Shown piece after piece: positions 52,960-61,904 of a stretch of 64,000 nucleotides of DNA (positions within the stretch are counted from its first letter, which is position 1; each line of letters begins with the position of its first letter). Under the pieces are notes generated by a model. It was given only the letters and a program-made list of their open reading frames with translations, was not told where the DNA came from and did no database searches. Position numbers and translations under genes: made by a program. This DNA comes from JACCTU01 sp963737405 (GTDB taxonomy: Bacteria > Actinomycetota > Thermoleophilia > Gaiellales > Gaiellaceae). The stretch is from contig CAVTSL010000005.1 of the NCBI GenBank assembly GCA_963737405.1, positions 248,001 to 312,000 on the forward strand. The letters are read 5' to 3'.

Positions 52960-55551
52960 TCAACGGTCGCCGCGCACGAGGGCGACCGCTTCACGTTGAT
53001 CGAGCTCGGACCCGGCCGCGAAGTCATCCTCGAAGACGTCGGGATCCATTTCCTGCGCCACCCGCGTGGCCAGCTCCGCCTCGCCGGGCCGCATCGAAGG
53101 CCACGCCCGCAAGCCCGCACGCCGACGAAGCCCATCGGCCGCGCCCAGGGCAATCGCGGCCCGCCGCGCATCGCCTTCCGCCAGAGCGAGCTGGGCGTAG
53201 GCGACGAGAGAGAACGTCACGGTTTGCGTGCTGAGCTCGGTGTCCTCGCTCGCGTCGACCGATTCCACCAGCTGCGCCCGAGCCTCCTCGAGCCGGCCCG
53301 CCCTCACAGCCAGCGATGCGAGCTGTGATCGTGCACTCGACTTGAGCCACGTGTTGCCGAACCGGCCGCCGAGCTCGTCGGCCTCGGTGAGGTATTCACG
53401 AGCCGCGTCATACCGGCCGAGCGTCATCTCCAGCAGCCCAACGGTCAGAGCCGCCCACGCCATGAACGGCTCGTTCTGCCGGCGGAAGCCGTCGAGTGCC
53501 GTCGACGCGGCCCGCAGCGCGCCGTCGAAGTCATCAACGGTCGGCAGGAACCACGAGACGGCCAGCTGCGCCGCGCTCTCGAGATACGGATCGTCGATGC
53601 GCCCCTCGAGTCGTTCGATTCCTTCGACCGCGGCCTGTGCGCTGTCGTCGTCGCCGACCTCGACTGCAGTGACGGCCGAGATCAACAACAACTCGGCTTG
53701 TGCGCGCTCCTCCAATTCATCGGCTCGAAGCATGAGCTCCTGGATCCAGGCTCGACCTTCGGGCATGCGATCGCGCATCTGCCAGAACAGCCAGAGGACG
53801 AGGAAGATGTGTGGCAGGGGTGCGATGTCATGGGTGAAGAACCAACGGATGGCGACCCCGAGGTTCCCTTCCTCGGTTCGCAATCGCTCGGCCCACTCGG
53901 CCTGTCGCTCCGTGGGCCAGTCGGCGTTCTCGACGAGCGCGCCGAAGTACTCCGCGTGTCGCCGCTCGACGTCCGCCATGTCCGCGGCGGCGGCAAGCCG
54001 CTCGGCGCCGAGCTCCCGTATGGCTGCGAGCATGCGGAACCTCGGCCCGGCATCGGTCGCGTCGACGCTCACCAGGCTGTGCCCGGCGAGAGCGTCGAGC
54101 AGATCGAGCGTCCGATCTTCGGTGAGGCCTGAAACGTGCACGGCTGCCTCGAGCGTCCAGCCTTCGACGAAGATCGACAGCGTCGCCAGCATGTGCTGCT
54201 CCGCGTCATCGAGCAGCCCGAAGCTCCATTCGACGGTCGCGCGCAGCGTGCGTTGACGTTCGGGAAGATCGACCGGGCCGGTACCCAACGCGTCGAGGCG
54301 ACTTCCGAGCCGAGCGAGCAACGCATCTGGTTCCAGCAATCGGGTGCGGGCCGCTGCGAGCTCGATTGCCAGCGGCAGACCATCGAGGCGCCGGCAGATC
54401 TCCACGACGGCGAGCGCGTTCTCGTCGGTCAAGGCGAAGTCGTACCGGGCGGCCTGGGCTCGATCGACGAACAGCTGGACGGCGGGCAACGAGGCCAGCT
54501 CCTCGATCGCCGCCGGCCCCGACAACGCAGGCACCGTCAGCGGGCCGACCGGGTACTCGCGCTCGGCCCGAAGCCGAAGCACGGTGCGGCTCGTTGCGAG
54601 AATCTTGAGACCCGGGCAGCGGGCCAGGAGCTGGTCGAGGTCCGGCGCGACGCCAACGATCTGTTCGAGGTTGTCGAGCGCGAGCAGGGTGGGGGTTTCC
54701 GCGAAGTGCTCGACCAGGACGTCCAGGGGTGGGCGCACGCCCTCGAGGGTCACGCCCACCGCGGCGGCGATGCGCGGCAGCACCAGCTCGGGCTGAGCGA
54801 TGGACGCGAGCGGCACGAAGACCGTCCCCTGCGGGTAGCGATCGTCGAGTTGCTCGCCGACGGCGATCGCCAGCCGCGTCTTGCCGATGCCGCCGGGACC
54901 GGTGAGGGTGACCAGCCGGACCTCGGGCTTTGCGAGCAGTTCGGAGACCTCGACGATGTCCTGCTCGCGCCCGATCAACGTCGTCGACGTCACCGGCAGT
55001 GAGCGCGGGGGCCGCCGTTTGCCGTCCGACGCGGGCGACGCGGAGCGGTCGGCCGCGCTGTTCGCCGCCGCGAACCGCTCGCTCAGGAGCAGGGCGAGGT
55101 CTTCCCGCACCAGTCGCCCGAGCTCCCGAGGCGTACCGAACGTGCGGTAGGAGGCGGTCCCCTCCGCCTCGAGCTCGCCGATCATGGCCGCGAGCCCAGG
55201 CTCTCGGTCGGGCGCCGGTTTCTTGACGTACAGCAGCCGGGGGATCGAGTGGGAGAGTCGAAACTCGTCCTCCAGGCCCGAGATGTCCATGCCCGGCCCG
55301 ACCCAGCCGTACCGCTGCCAGTACAGGCCGATGAAGATGTCGGACTGCGCGAGGTAGGCCCGGTACAGCTCGCGAGGTGGGTGCGGTCGGGCGCCGAGCT
55401 CGAACAGCACCGGCGTCAGCCGCAGGGCAGAGATGGCACGGGCTACCGCGGCACGCTCGTCGGCGAGCTCGGCCAGCGTGGAGCTCACGAAGACACGGAG
55501 ACGCTGGTCCGGGGTGCGGATCGCGACGTTGCCCTGCTGCTCCTCCGTCAT
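52960..55551 (-). CDS. STAND ATPase: DUF4062 + NB-ARC + TPR
   Basis: Of 863 residues, about 17-125 are a DUF4062 domain (LRVFVSSTLAELADERAAVA, PVLFELGARPHPPRELYRAY then LAQSDIFIGLYWQRYGWVGP). An NB-ARC/AP-ATPase follows: Walker A LTGPGGIGKTRLA (about 219), Walker B TLLALDNLEQI (about 290), sensor LKILATSRTVLRLR and GLPLAIELAAARTRLL (about 392). A winged-helix region and C-terminal TPR-like helices end the protein. There is no helix-turn-helix of LuxR type, so a transcription role is not supported by sequence. The build, N-terminal effector-like domain plus STAND switch plus repeats, matches NLR-like signalling or defence proteins. ATG at 55551 lacks a ribosome site. Confidence 0.88.
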   Translation of the reverse strand: MTEEQQGNVAIRTPDQRLRVFVSSTLAELADERAAVARAISALRLTPVLFELGARPHPPRELYRAYLAQSDIFIGLYWQRYGWVGPGMDISGLEDEFRLSHSIPRLLYVKKPAPDREPGLAAMIGELEAEGTASYRTFGTPRELGRLVREDLALLLSERFAAANSAADRSASPASDGKRRPPRSLPVTSTTLIGREQDIVEVSELLAKPEVRLVTLTGPGGIGKTRLAIAVGEQLDDRYPQGTVFVPLASIAQPELVLPRIAAAVGVTLEGVRPPLDVLVEHFAETPTLLALDNLEQIVGVAPDLDQLLARCPGLKILATSRTVLRLRAEREYPVGPLTVPALSGPAAIEELASLPAVQLFVDRAQAARYDFALTDENALAVVEICRRLDGLPLAIELAAARTRLLEPDALLARLGSRLDALGTGPVDLPERQRTLRATVEWSFGLLDDAEQHMLATLSIFVEGWTLEAAVHVSGLTEDRTLDLLDALAGHSLVSVDATDAGPRFRMLAAIRELGAERLAAAADMADVERRHAEYFGALVENADWPTERQAEWAERLRTEEGNLGVAIRWFFTHDIAPLPHIFLVLWLFWQMRDRMPEGRAWIQELMLRADELEERAQAELLLISAVTAVEVGDDDSAQAAVEGIERLEGRIDDPYLESAAQLAVSWFLPTVDDFDGALRAASTALDGFRRQNEPFMAWAALTVGLLEMTLGRYDAAREYLTEADELGGRFGNTWLKSSARSQLASLAVRAGRLEEARAQLVESVDASEDTELSTQTVTFSLVAYAQLALAEGDARRAAIALGAADGLRRRAGLRAWPSMRPGEAELATRVAQEMDPDVFEDDFAAGSELDQREAVALVRGDR

Positions 55552-55605
55552 CGAAGCGAATGTTGACACCGAGCTCCTCGAGCACGCGCAGAGAGCGACC
55601 TCCGC

Positions 55606-55625
55606 CCGATCGGTGGAGCGATCGG
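55606..55625 (+). promoter_or_regulatory. Inverted repeat CCGATCG-N6-CGATCGG in a divergent promoter region
   Basis: The two 7-bp arms are exact reverse complements spaced by GTGGAG, in the 205-bp gap between the STAND ATPase gene and the sugar-binding protein gene. A second repeat CGCGGG/CCCGCG lies at 55688-55704. Either could be an operator for a regulator of one of the two genes. Confidence 0.4.
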
Positions 55626-55756
55626 AGGAGGAGTGCATCCCACCATCGGCTGAGCCGGGAGGCGCCCCAATCGGCCGCGCGCAGGATCGCGGGATCCACC
55701 CGCGCGGGTCACCCTGCAGACACGTCCGCCATTCCTTGAAGGGAGCCGTGTCGACC

Positions 55757-56842
55757 ATGTCCACCGCCCGTTCCATCGACCGCCGCAAAGCCATCGCGGC
55801 TTCCGTGCTCGCGGGAGCCGTGACCCTGCTCGTCGTCCTGACGGCGACCTCCTCCCCGGCTCGCGCCGCGTCGTCGGCCCGCGCAAGCGTCTGCGTGCTG
55901 CTGCCCGACACGAAGTCGTCCGTGCGCTACGAGCTCTTCGACCGGCCGTACCTCGCGAAGGCGTTCAAGGCAGCCGACGTCTCCGCCACGATCGACAACG
56001 CCCAGGCCGACCCGCAGCTGCAGCGGTCGCAGGCAGACGACTGCCTGGCGGGCGGTGCCAAGGTCGTCCTCCTCGACGCGCTCGACCCGGGCTCGGGTGC
56101 CGGGATCACGAACGCCCTCGTCGCGGGCGGCGCGAAGGTGATCGACTACGACCGGCTCGTGCCGAAGAGCAAGGCGTCGTTCTACGTCTCGTTCAACAAC
56201 GTCAAGGTCGGGGTCCTGCAGGGCAAGGGCCTGGTCGCCGCGCTGAAGGCAGACGGCAAGTACGCGCACAAGCCGGTGATCGCCCAGCTGAACGGGGCCA
56301 TCACGGACAACAACGCCAAGCTGTTCAAGCAGGGCTACGACTCGGTCCTGAACCCGCTGTTCAAGAAGGGGACGTTCAAGAAGGCCACCGCCGGCGACCA
56401 GTGGACCAACTGGGACCCGAACCAGGCGCTGACGATCTTCGAGTCGATGCTCGCCCGCAACAACAACAAGATCAACGGCGTCCTCGCGGCGAACGACGGC
56501 ATCGCCGGGGCGGTCGTGTCGGCACTCAAGAACAAGCACCTCAAGCCGATCCCGCTCACCGGCCAGGACGCGACGCCGACCGGCGTGCAGTACATCATCG
56601 CCGGCTGGCAGAGCGGCACCGTCTACAAGTCGGTCAGGGCCGAGGCTGCCGCTGCGGCAAAGGTCGCGATCAACCTCCTCCGGAACAAGCCCGTGAAGAC
56701 GAACGGCAACGTCAGCGGCACGCGGTCGGTGCTCCTGCAGCCGGTCTGGGTCACGAAGAAGAACTACCCGCTGCTGTTCAAGGACGGCTTCGTCAAGCGG
56801 AGCCAGGTCTGCGTCGGCGTCTACAGGAAGTACTGCACCTAG
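55757..56842 (+). CDS. Sugar ABC transporter substrate-binding protein (XylF-like)
   Basis: The 361-residue protein has a signal peptide (RRKAIAASVLAGAVTLLVVL, then Ala-rich cleavage region) and the two-lobe type I periplasmic-binding fold: SSVRYELFDRPYLAKAFKAA, SQADDCLAGGAKVVLLDALD, VIDYDRLVPKSKASFYVSFN and GQDATPTGVQYIIAGWQSGT. YDRLV and GQDA motifs match xylose-binding XylF. No lipobox is visible. No sugar kinase or isomerase lies nearby, so the sugar is inferred. GTG at 55748 is an alternative start. Confidence 0.87.
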   Translation: MSTARSIDRRKAIAASVLAGAVTLLVVLTATSSPARAASSARASVCVLLPDTKSSVRYELFDRPYLAKAFKAADVSATIDNAQADPQLQRSQADDCLAGGAKVVLLDALDPGSGAGITNALVAGGAKVIDYDRLVPKSKASFYVSFNNVKVGVLQGKGLVAALKADGKYAHKPVIAQLNGAITDNNAKLFKQGYDSVLNPLFKKGTFKKATAGDQWTNWDPNQALTIFESMLARNNNKINGVLAANDGIAGAVVSALKNKHLKPIPLTGQDATPTGVQYIIAGWQSGTVYKSVRAEAAAAAKVAINLLRNKPVKTNGNVSGTRSVLLQPVWVTKKNYPLLFKDGFVKRSQVCVGVYRKYCT

Positions 56843-56908
56843 CCGCCACCACGGAGCTCGGGCGGGCGCCGGTTCCGGCGCCCGCCCCAACAGCGCCGGG
56901 AGCCTTCC

Positions 56909-58921
56909 ATGCCAGTCGTCCCCACACTCGAGCTCCGCGACGTCTCGAAGTCGTTCGGCGCGGTACAGGCGCTGACCGACGTCGGCTTCACCGTCCGAAG
57001 CGGCGAGGTGATGGCCCTCGTCGGCGACAACGGTGCCGGCAAGTCGACACTCGCCAAGGGCATCGCGGGCATTCACGCCTTCGACGACGGTCAGGTCCTG
57101 TTCGACGGCGAACCGGCCTCGATCAATTCGCCGAAGGACGCCGCCCGGCGCGGCGTCGAGGTCGTCTACCAGGACCTCGCGCTCTGCGACAACCTCGACG
57201 TCGTCGAGAACCTGTATCTCGGGCGGGAGCTCCACGGGATCGGGTACCGGCTGAAGGAGCCCGAGATGGAGCGCCAGGCTGCCGAGACGCTCGCGACGCT
57301 CGGCGTGACCACGATCCGCTCGATTCGCCAGAAGGTCGCGACGCTCTCGGGGGGTCAGCGACAGTCGGTCGCCGTCGCCCGGGCGGCGATGTGGAACTCG
57401 CGCGTCGTGATCCTCGACGAGCCGACCGCCGCGCTCGGCGTCGCGCAGACCCGGCTCGTCCTCGAGCTGATCAGGACGCTCGCCGAGCAGGGCCTCGGCG
57501 TCGTGCTGATCTCGCACAACCTGCACGACGTCTTCGAGGTGGCGGACCGCATCACGGTGCTCTGGCTCGGGCGGAACGCCGGCGTCTTCGAGCGCCGATC
57601 GACGACCCAGCAGGAGATCGTGGCGGCCATCACCGGCGTCCAGGGCAATGGTGCGGGTGTCCCGCCGCAGGCGAGGCGAGGCGGCATGAGCGTCGCAGCG
57701 CCTCGAACCCGACCGCTGGACGACGAGGCACAGCCGGGAGGAGTCCGCTCGGCGCTCCTCGGGTACATCGCTCGGCTGCGCGCCGGAGACGTCGGCAGCC
57801 TGCCGGTGATCGTCGGGATGGCCGTGATCGTCGCCGTGTTCACGAGCCGGACGAGCGCGTTCTTCACGGCGACGAACTTCGACAACCTGATCGTGCAGAT
57901 GGCGCCCCTGGTGATGATCGCCATCGGCGTCGTCTTCGTGCTCCTGCTCGGCGAGATCGATCTCTCGATCGGCTACGTCAGCGGTCTCGGTGGGGTGGCC
58001 GCAGCGTGGCTCCAGGAGTCCGGCACCTCGCACGCCTGGTCGGGGCTGATCGTGATCCCGGTCGTCATCCTCTTCGGCGCCGCGATCGGACTGTTCCAGG
58101 GCTCGTTCGTGGCGCTCATCGGCGTGCCCTCGTTCGTCGTCACGCTCGCCGGTCTGATCGCCTTCCAGGGCGTGATCATCCTCTGGATCGGCACGCAGGG
58201 GACGATCGGGATCCAGGACACGTGGATCAACGACACGGCGAACTACTTCCTCCCCAAGACCGCCGGTTGGGTGCTCGCCGCGATCGTCGTGTCCGGCTTC
58301 GCACTGAGCGCGCTCGGCGGGGCGTTGTCGCGGCGGCGTGCGGGCCTGGAGCAGACCGGCGTCGCCATGGCGATCCTCCGGGTCGCGTTCATCGGCATCG
58401 TCACGTTCGGCGCGGTCGGGATCGCCAACCACTCGCGCGGCGTCCCCTTCGCAGGGCTCCTCGTCGTCGCACTCCTCGCGGTCTGGACGTTCGTCGCGCG
58501 CCGGACGACGTTCGGGCGTCACGTCTACGCGGTCGGCGGCAGCGCCGAAGCGGCGAGGCGGGCCGGGATCAACGTGGCGTTCATCCGGATCGCGGTGTTC
58601 ATGATCTCGAGCGCCATGGCGGTGCTCGGCGGGATCGCCTTCGCCGCACGGCTCAACTCCGTCGACCTCACCGCGGGTGGCGGGCCGATCCTGCTCAACG
58701 CGATCGCCGCCGCCGTGATCGGCGGCACGAGTCTCTTCGGCGGACGCGGGCGCGTGGTCTCGGCGCTGCTCGGCGCGCTCGTGATCATGACGATCGCCAA
58801 CGGCCTCTCGCTGCTCGGCTCGAGCGCCTCGACCCAGTACATCATCACCGGGGTGATCCTCCTCGCGGCGGTCACGCTCGACACGGTCTCGCGGCGCCGC
58901 CTCGAAGCGGCCGGACGCTAG
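56909..58921 (+). CDS. Fused ABC ATPase-permease for sugar import (XylG-XylH)
   Basis: One 670-residue frame joins a single ATPase domain (Walker A LVGDNGAGKSTLAKG about 40, signature LSGGQRQSVAVARA about 148, Walker B VVILDEPTAALG about 165, His in VVLISHNLHDVFEV about 200) to a BPD_transp_2 permease from about residue 295 (DVGSLPVIVGMAVIVAVFTS; LLLGEIDLSIGYVSGLGGVA; RLNSVDLTAGGGPILLNAIA). Normally the ATPase (one or two domains) and the permease are separate proteins. The linker carries GAGGCGAGGCGG before an internal ATG at 57687, so the permease could also be made on its own. Given indels elsewhere, an artefactual fusion is possible. Confidence 0.86.
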   Translation: MPVVPTLELRDVSKSFGAVQALTDVGFTVRSGEVMALVGDNGAGKSTLAKGIAGIHAFDDGQVLFDGEPASINSPKDAARRGVEVVYQDLALCDNLDVVENLYLGRELHGIGYRLKEPEMERQAAETLATLGVTTIRSIRQKVATLSGGQRQSVAVARAAMWNSRVVILDEPTAALGVAQTRLVLELIRTLAEQGLGVVLISHNLHDVFEVADRITVLWLGRNAGVFERRSTTQQEIVAAITGVQGNGAGVPPQARRGGMSVAAPRTRPLDDEAQPGGVRSALLGYIARLRAGDVGSLPVIVGMAVIVAVFTSRTSAFFTATNFDNLIVQMAPLVMIAIGVVFVLLLGEIDLSIGYVSGLGGVAAAWLQESGTSHAWSGLIVIPVVILFGAAIGLFQGSFVALIGVPSFVVTLAGLIAFQGVIILWIGTQGTIGIQDTWINDTANYFLPKTAGWVLAAIVVSGFALSALGGALSRRRAGLEQTGVAMAILRVAFIGIVTFGAVGIANHSRGVPFAGLLVVALLAVWTFVARRTTFGRHVYAVGGSAEAARRAGINVAFIRIAVFMISSAMAVLGGIAFAARLNSVDLTAGGGPILLNAIAAAVIGGTSLFGGRGRVVSALLGALVIMTIANGLSLLGSSASTQYIITGVILLAAVTLDTVSRRRLEAAGR

Positions 58922-59291
58922 CGCAGGACCCACCGCTCCTCCGTTCAACGTCCGCGCCGTCATGCTCCGGATCTTTCGGCGGCCGCCAGCTCGAGCACGT
59001 CCTCCGCGTACATTCGACACTTCAACCGGCAGCGTCCACACCGAGCGCTCGACCTGCGACCGCCGGATCCCGGCAGCCGAACCGATCCTCCGCCCACAGC
59101 GAGAACTCATCAGCTGGAGGTCAGGCGGCGCGACCTCCTCGGCGGACTCCTCCACGAACATGGGGCCGCGGCATGACGATCGAGTTTGTGCACCCCATGG
59201 CCACCCGGCCAACGGAGCTCGAGTCCTCTGCCGGCGGCGGCCCTGGCACGGGCTGCTTGACGCCAATAGTCGCTGCAGGCACGGTCACCCG
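58922..59291. other. Gene-poor 370-bp gap
   Basis: No frame in this gap shows a family match, ribosome site or consistent codon bias. The reading frame of the following phosphatase is open back to 58962, but its extra 110 residues are of random high-GC composition. No clear hairpin, repeat or promoter pair was seen. The gap must hold the terminator of the sugar transporter and the promoter of the phosphatase. Confidence 0.5.
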
Positions 59292-59801
59292 GTGCGAACC
59301 ATCATCCTGCTACGGCACGGGAAGTCGAGCTGGTCGGATTCGACACTTGCTGACATCGACCGCCCGCTCGCGCCGCGAGGCGAACGCGCCTCGAGGAGCA
59401 TCGCCAAGTACATTCGTCGTAAGAGGATCCGCCCCGCGCTCGTCCTCTGCTCGCCCTCACTTCGCACCCGTCAAACGCTCGACGCGATCGAGCCTTCGCT
59501 CGGCAAGCGCTGCTCGGTCGAGCTCGTGCCGCAGCTCTACGCCGCCTCGGAACACGAACTGCTCGAACGACTCCAGGCTCTTCCCGAGTCCATCAGTTCG
59601 GCAATGCTCATCGGTCACAACCCGGGCCTACACAACCTCGCGCTTGTCCTCGCTTCGCGCGGGCCTGACCTGCCCCAGCTCGAGGAGAAGTTCCCGACCG
59701 GTGCGCTTGCCACGCTCGCCGTCCACAGCGATAGCTGGACCGCTCTAAGCCCTGGCGAGGCAGAGCTCGTCGATTACGTTGTACCCAGGCAGCTGGGCTG
59801 A
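59292..59801 (+). CDS. Histidine phosphatase family protein (SixA-like)
   Basis: The 169-residue protein has the RHG catalytic signature at its N-terminus (RTIILLRHGKSSWSD), the second set LAPRGERASRSIAKY and LCSPSLRTRQTLDAI, and the catalytic His in MLIGHNPGLHNLALVL. It matches phosphohistidine phosphatases of the SixA group, which remove phosphate from His on signalling proteins, though a metabolic role cannot be excluded. GTG at 59292 places RHG near residue 8, as in SixA. It stands alone. Confidence 0.88.
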   Translation: MRTIILLRHGKSSWSDSTLADIDRPLAPRGERASRSIAKYIRRKRIRPALVLCSPSLRTRQTLDAIEPSLGKRCSVELVPQLYAASEHELLERLQALPESISSAMLIGHNPGLHNLALVLASRGPDLPQLEEKFPTGALATLAVHSDSWTALSPGEAELVDYVVPRQLG

Positions 59802-59933
59802 GCTTCAACGGCACACGGGCGAGGAGATACGTGTGACCGCCGACAAATCGGGGCGCACGAGTGCCGGCCGTAGGCTCACGCTCGCCGGACGGTACGCGTG
59901 ATTGTCTAGCTTTTGTCCAGCTACAGTGACGCC

Positions 59934-60395
59934 GTGGGGCTCGCCTCAAGACCCGTGACGTCCGACGAGACGACGAACGCCGTTGGGCCGGTGGTCGAAC
60001 ACACGCCGCGCGGGGCGGAGATGCTCGCCGCGAGCTACTGGCGTGAGGTCGAGGCGACGACGGGACGCCTGGTGCGGGCGAACGCCGCGGACGGGCACAT
60101 CGACGTCCGTCTGCTCGGTCGAGGCCCCGTGCTCATCAGGCTCGGGCCTCCAACCGTCCGGGCGGATCTCGCATCCGTCACGTGCACGTATCCCATCGTC
60201 GGCGGGCTGCTCGTCGGGCAGGCCGGCGGAGCGCTCGCGCTGGAGCAGATGAGCGGCGACCCCGTCGTCCTGCGGTCGGTGCTGACCGAGTACGTTCCCA
60301 CACTCGCCGGCGCCCTCTACTTCCACCTGCAGGCGCGGCTGCACTCGCTGATCACGCGCCGCTACTTCGCCCGCCTCGTCCGGGAGGCGCGATGA
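59934..60395 (+). CDS. Conserved hypothetical protein paired with an NAD(P)H-binding protein
   Basis: I recognise no named family. The product (153 aa from GTG at 59934; TTG at 59913 and GTG at 59955 also possible) has a beta-rich middle (HIDVRLLGRGPVLIRLGPPT then VRADLASVTCTYPIVGGLLV) and a helical end (ALYFHLQARLHSLITRRYFA). The glycine/alanine stretch GGLLVGQAGGALALEQMSGD may be surface-exposed or membrane-associated. Its stop overlaps the start of the next gene, so the two probably function together. Confidence 0.6.
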   Translation: MGLASRPVTSDETTNAVGPVVEHTPRGAEMLAASYWREVEATTGRLVRANAADGHIDVRLLGRGPVLIRLGPPTVRADLASVTCTYPIVGGLLVGQAGGALALEQMSGDPVVLRSVLTEYVPTLAGALYFHLQARLHSLITRRYFARLVREAR

Positions 60396-61255
60396 GAGTC
60401 GCGGTCTTCGGCGCGACCGGCACGATCGGGGCTGCGCTTCTGCCCGCGCTGTCCCGTTTGCACGACGTCGTAGCGGTGTCACGCGGGGAGCGGAAGGGAG
60501 AGGGTGTCACCTGGCTGAAGGCCGATGTGACCGACGCCGAGTCCGTTCGCCGGGCCCTCGACGGGGTCGACGTCGCCTACTACCTCGTCCACTCGCTCGG
60601 CAACCGAGACTTCGAGGGGCGCGATCGCGCAGCTGCGAGGACGGTGTCCGAACAGGCCGCTGAGGCAGGGGTCGGCCAGCTCGTCTACCTGGGCGGCCTC
60701 GGCGACGACTCGGACGAGCTCTCCGACCATCTTCGAAGCCGACTCGAGACCGAACGAGAGCTCGCATCCGGTGCCGTTCCCCTGACGACGCTCCGGGCCG
60801 CGATCGTCATCGGCCGGGGCAGCGCCGGCTTCGAGACGATCGTCGCGCTCGTGGATCGCCTGCCGGCAATGGTCTGTCCGCGCTGGGTCGGCGTGCGCAC
60901 TCAGCCGATCGCGATTGCGGACGTCGTCGAGTACCTCGCCGGGGTCTGCGGCAATTCGCAAGCGATCGGCGAGAGCTTCGACGCCGGCGGGCCCGAGGTG
61001 ATGACCTACAGGGAGATGATCGAGCGGGTCGGGGCGTTGCGCGGCAAGCGGCCGAGGATCGTCGAGGTTCCGGTACTCACGCCGAGACTCTCCTCCTACT
61101 GGCTCCACCTCGTGACGCCGGTGAAGGCGTCGGTCGCGCGGCCGCTCATCGAGGGGTTGCGGAACGAGACGGTCGCGAAGGATGAGCGCATCCGGGACCT
61201 GGTCCCGCTCGAGCTCACACCGTTCGACGTCGCCGCGCGCGCTGCGATCCAGTAG
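60392..61255 (+). CDS. NAD(P)H-binding protein (NmrA-like / atypical SDR)
   Basis: The 287-residue protein has the Rossmann start VAVFGATGTIGAALLPALSR, the strand DVAYYLVHSLG, and LVYLGGLGDDSDELSDHLRS, in which the usual SDR Tyr-x3-Lys is missing, as in NmrA-like and YbjT-like members. PIAIADVVEYLAGV and EVMTYREMIERVG are seen in this group. It may be a sensor or a reductase of small quinone-like molecules. ATG overlaps the upstream hypothetical gene. Confidence 0.83.
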   Translation: MRVAVFGATGTIGAALLPALSRLHDVVAVSRGERKGEGVTWLKADVTDAESVRRALDGVDVAYYLVHSLGNRDFEGRDRAAARTVSEQAAEAGVGQLVYLGGLGDDSDELSDHLRSRLETERELASGAVPLTTLRAAIVIGRGSAGFETIVALVDRLPAMVCPRWVGVRTQPIAIADVVEYLAGVCGNSQAIGESFDAGGPEVMTYREMIERVGALRGKRPRIVEVPVLTPRLSSYWLHLVTPVKASVARPLIEGLRNETVAKDERIRDLVPLELTPFDVAARAAIQ

Positions 61256-61263
61256 CCCAACGC

Positions 61264-61292
61264 TTGCATCCGCTCTGTATACCCGGTATAGT
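61264..61292 (+). promoter_or_regulatory. Promoter with a palindromic operator before padR
   Basis: TTGCAT at 61264-61269 and TATAGT at 61287-61292 are spaced by 17 bp, a near-ideal sigma-70 promoter. The 13-bp palindrome TATACCCGGTATA (61278-61290) overlaps the -10 box. A transcript would begin near 61299. PadR repressors commonly bind such sites in front of their own operon, so self-repression is the natural inference. Confidence 0.65.
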
Positions 61293-61322
61293 ACCGCGTA
61301 TGCTTTTCATTCGGAGCCACGC

Positions 61323-61904
61323 ATGAGCGTCCCCCACGCACTGCTCGCCCTGCTGAGCGAAGGGCCGAAGTACGGCCTGCGCCTCCAGAGCGAGTTCGAG
61401 GCCCGGACGGGCGAGGTCTGGCCGCTCAACGTCGGGCAGGTCTACACGACCCTGCAGCGCCTCGAACGCGACGGCCTCGTCGAGACCGACGACGGCGAAG
61501 GCGAGCGATCGCAGAAGCGATACAGGATCACGTCCGCCGGCGAGCGCGACCTGGCCGACTGGCTTCGCACCCCGCCGGACCTCGTGCCTCCCCCGCGCGA
61601 CGAGCTCGTGATCAAGGTGCTCGTCGCCCTGCAGGTCCCGGGAACGGACATTCACGAGGTCCTGCAGGTGCACCGCCGGCACGTGATCGAGGTCATGCAG
61701 CGCTACACGCAGGTCAAGGCGGCGGCCGGAGAGGACGACGTGGCGTTGGCGCTCGTCGCCGATGCCGAGCTCTTCCGGCTCGAAGGAATCGTCCGCTGGC
61801 TCGATGCCGCCGAGGTTCGCTTGAAGCAGCTGCCGTCCCTCGCGCCGGCCGCGGTCGCCGACATGCCACTCGAACCAACTCACACGACGGAGGTCTCGCG
61901 ATGA
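61323..61904 (+). CDS. PadR family transcriptional regulator
   Basis: The 193-residue protein has the winged-helix N-terminal PadR domain (LLALLSEGPKYGLRLQSEFE then GQVYTTLQRLERDGLVETDD and QKRYRITSAGERDLADWL) and the C-terminal helical Vir_act_alpha_C dimer domain. PadR proteins are mainly repressors. ATG at 61323 has CGGAG 6 bases upstream. It is the first gene of an operon with an ABC exporter, so the ligand may be the exporter's substrate. Confidence 0.9.
   Translation: MSVPHALLALLSEGPKYGLRLQSEFEARTGEVWPLNVGQVYTTLQRLERDGLVETDDGEGERSQKRYRITSAGERDLADWLRTPPDLVPPPRDELVIKVLVALQVPGTDIHEVLQVHRRHVIEVMQRYTQVKAAAGEDDVALALVADAELFRLEGIVRWLDAAEVRLKQLPSLAPAAVADMPLEPTHTTEVSR

Noticed and set aside
52960..55551. 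Reading the STAND ATPase as a LuxR or BTAD transcription regulator
   Set aside because: No helix-turn-helix is found at either end; the N-terminus is DUF4062 and the C-terminus is TPR-like.
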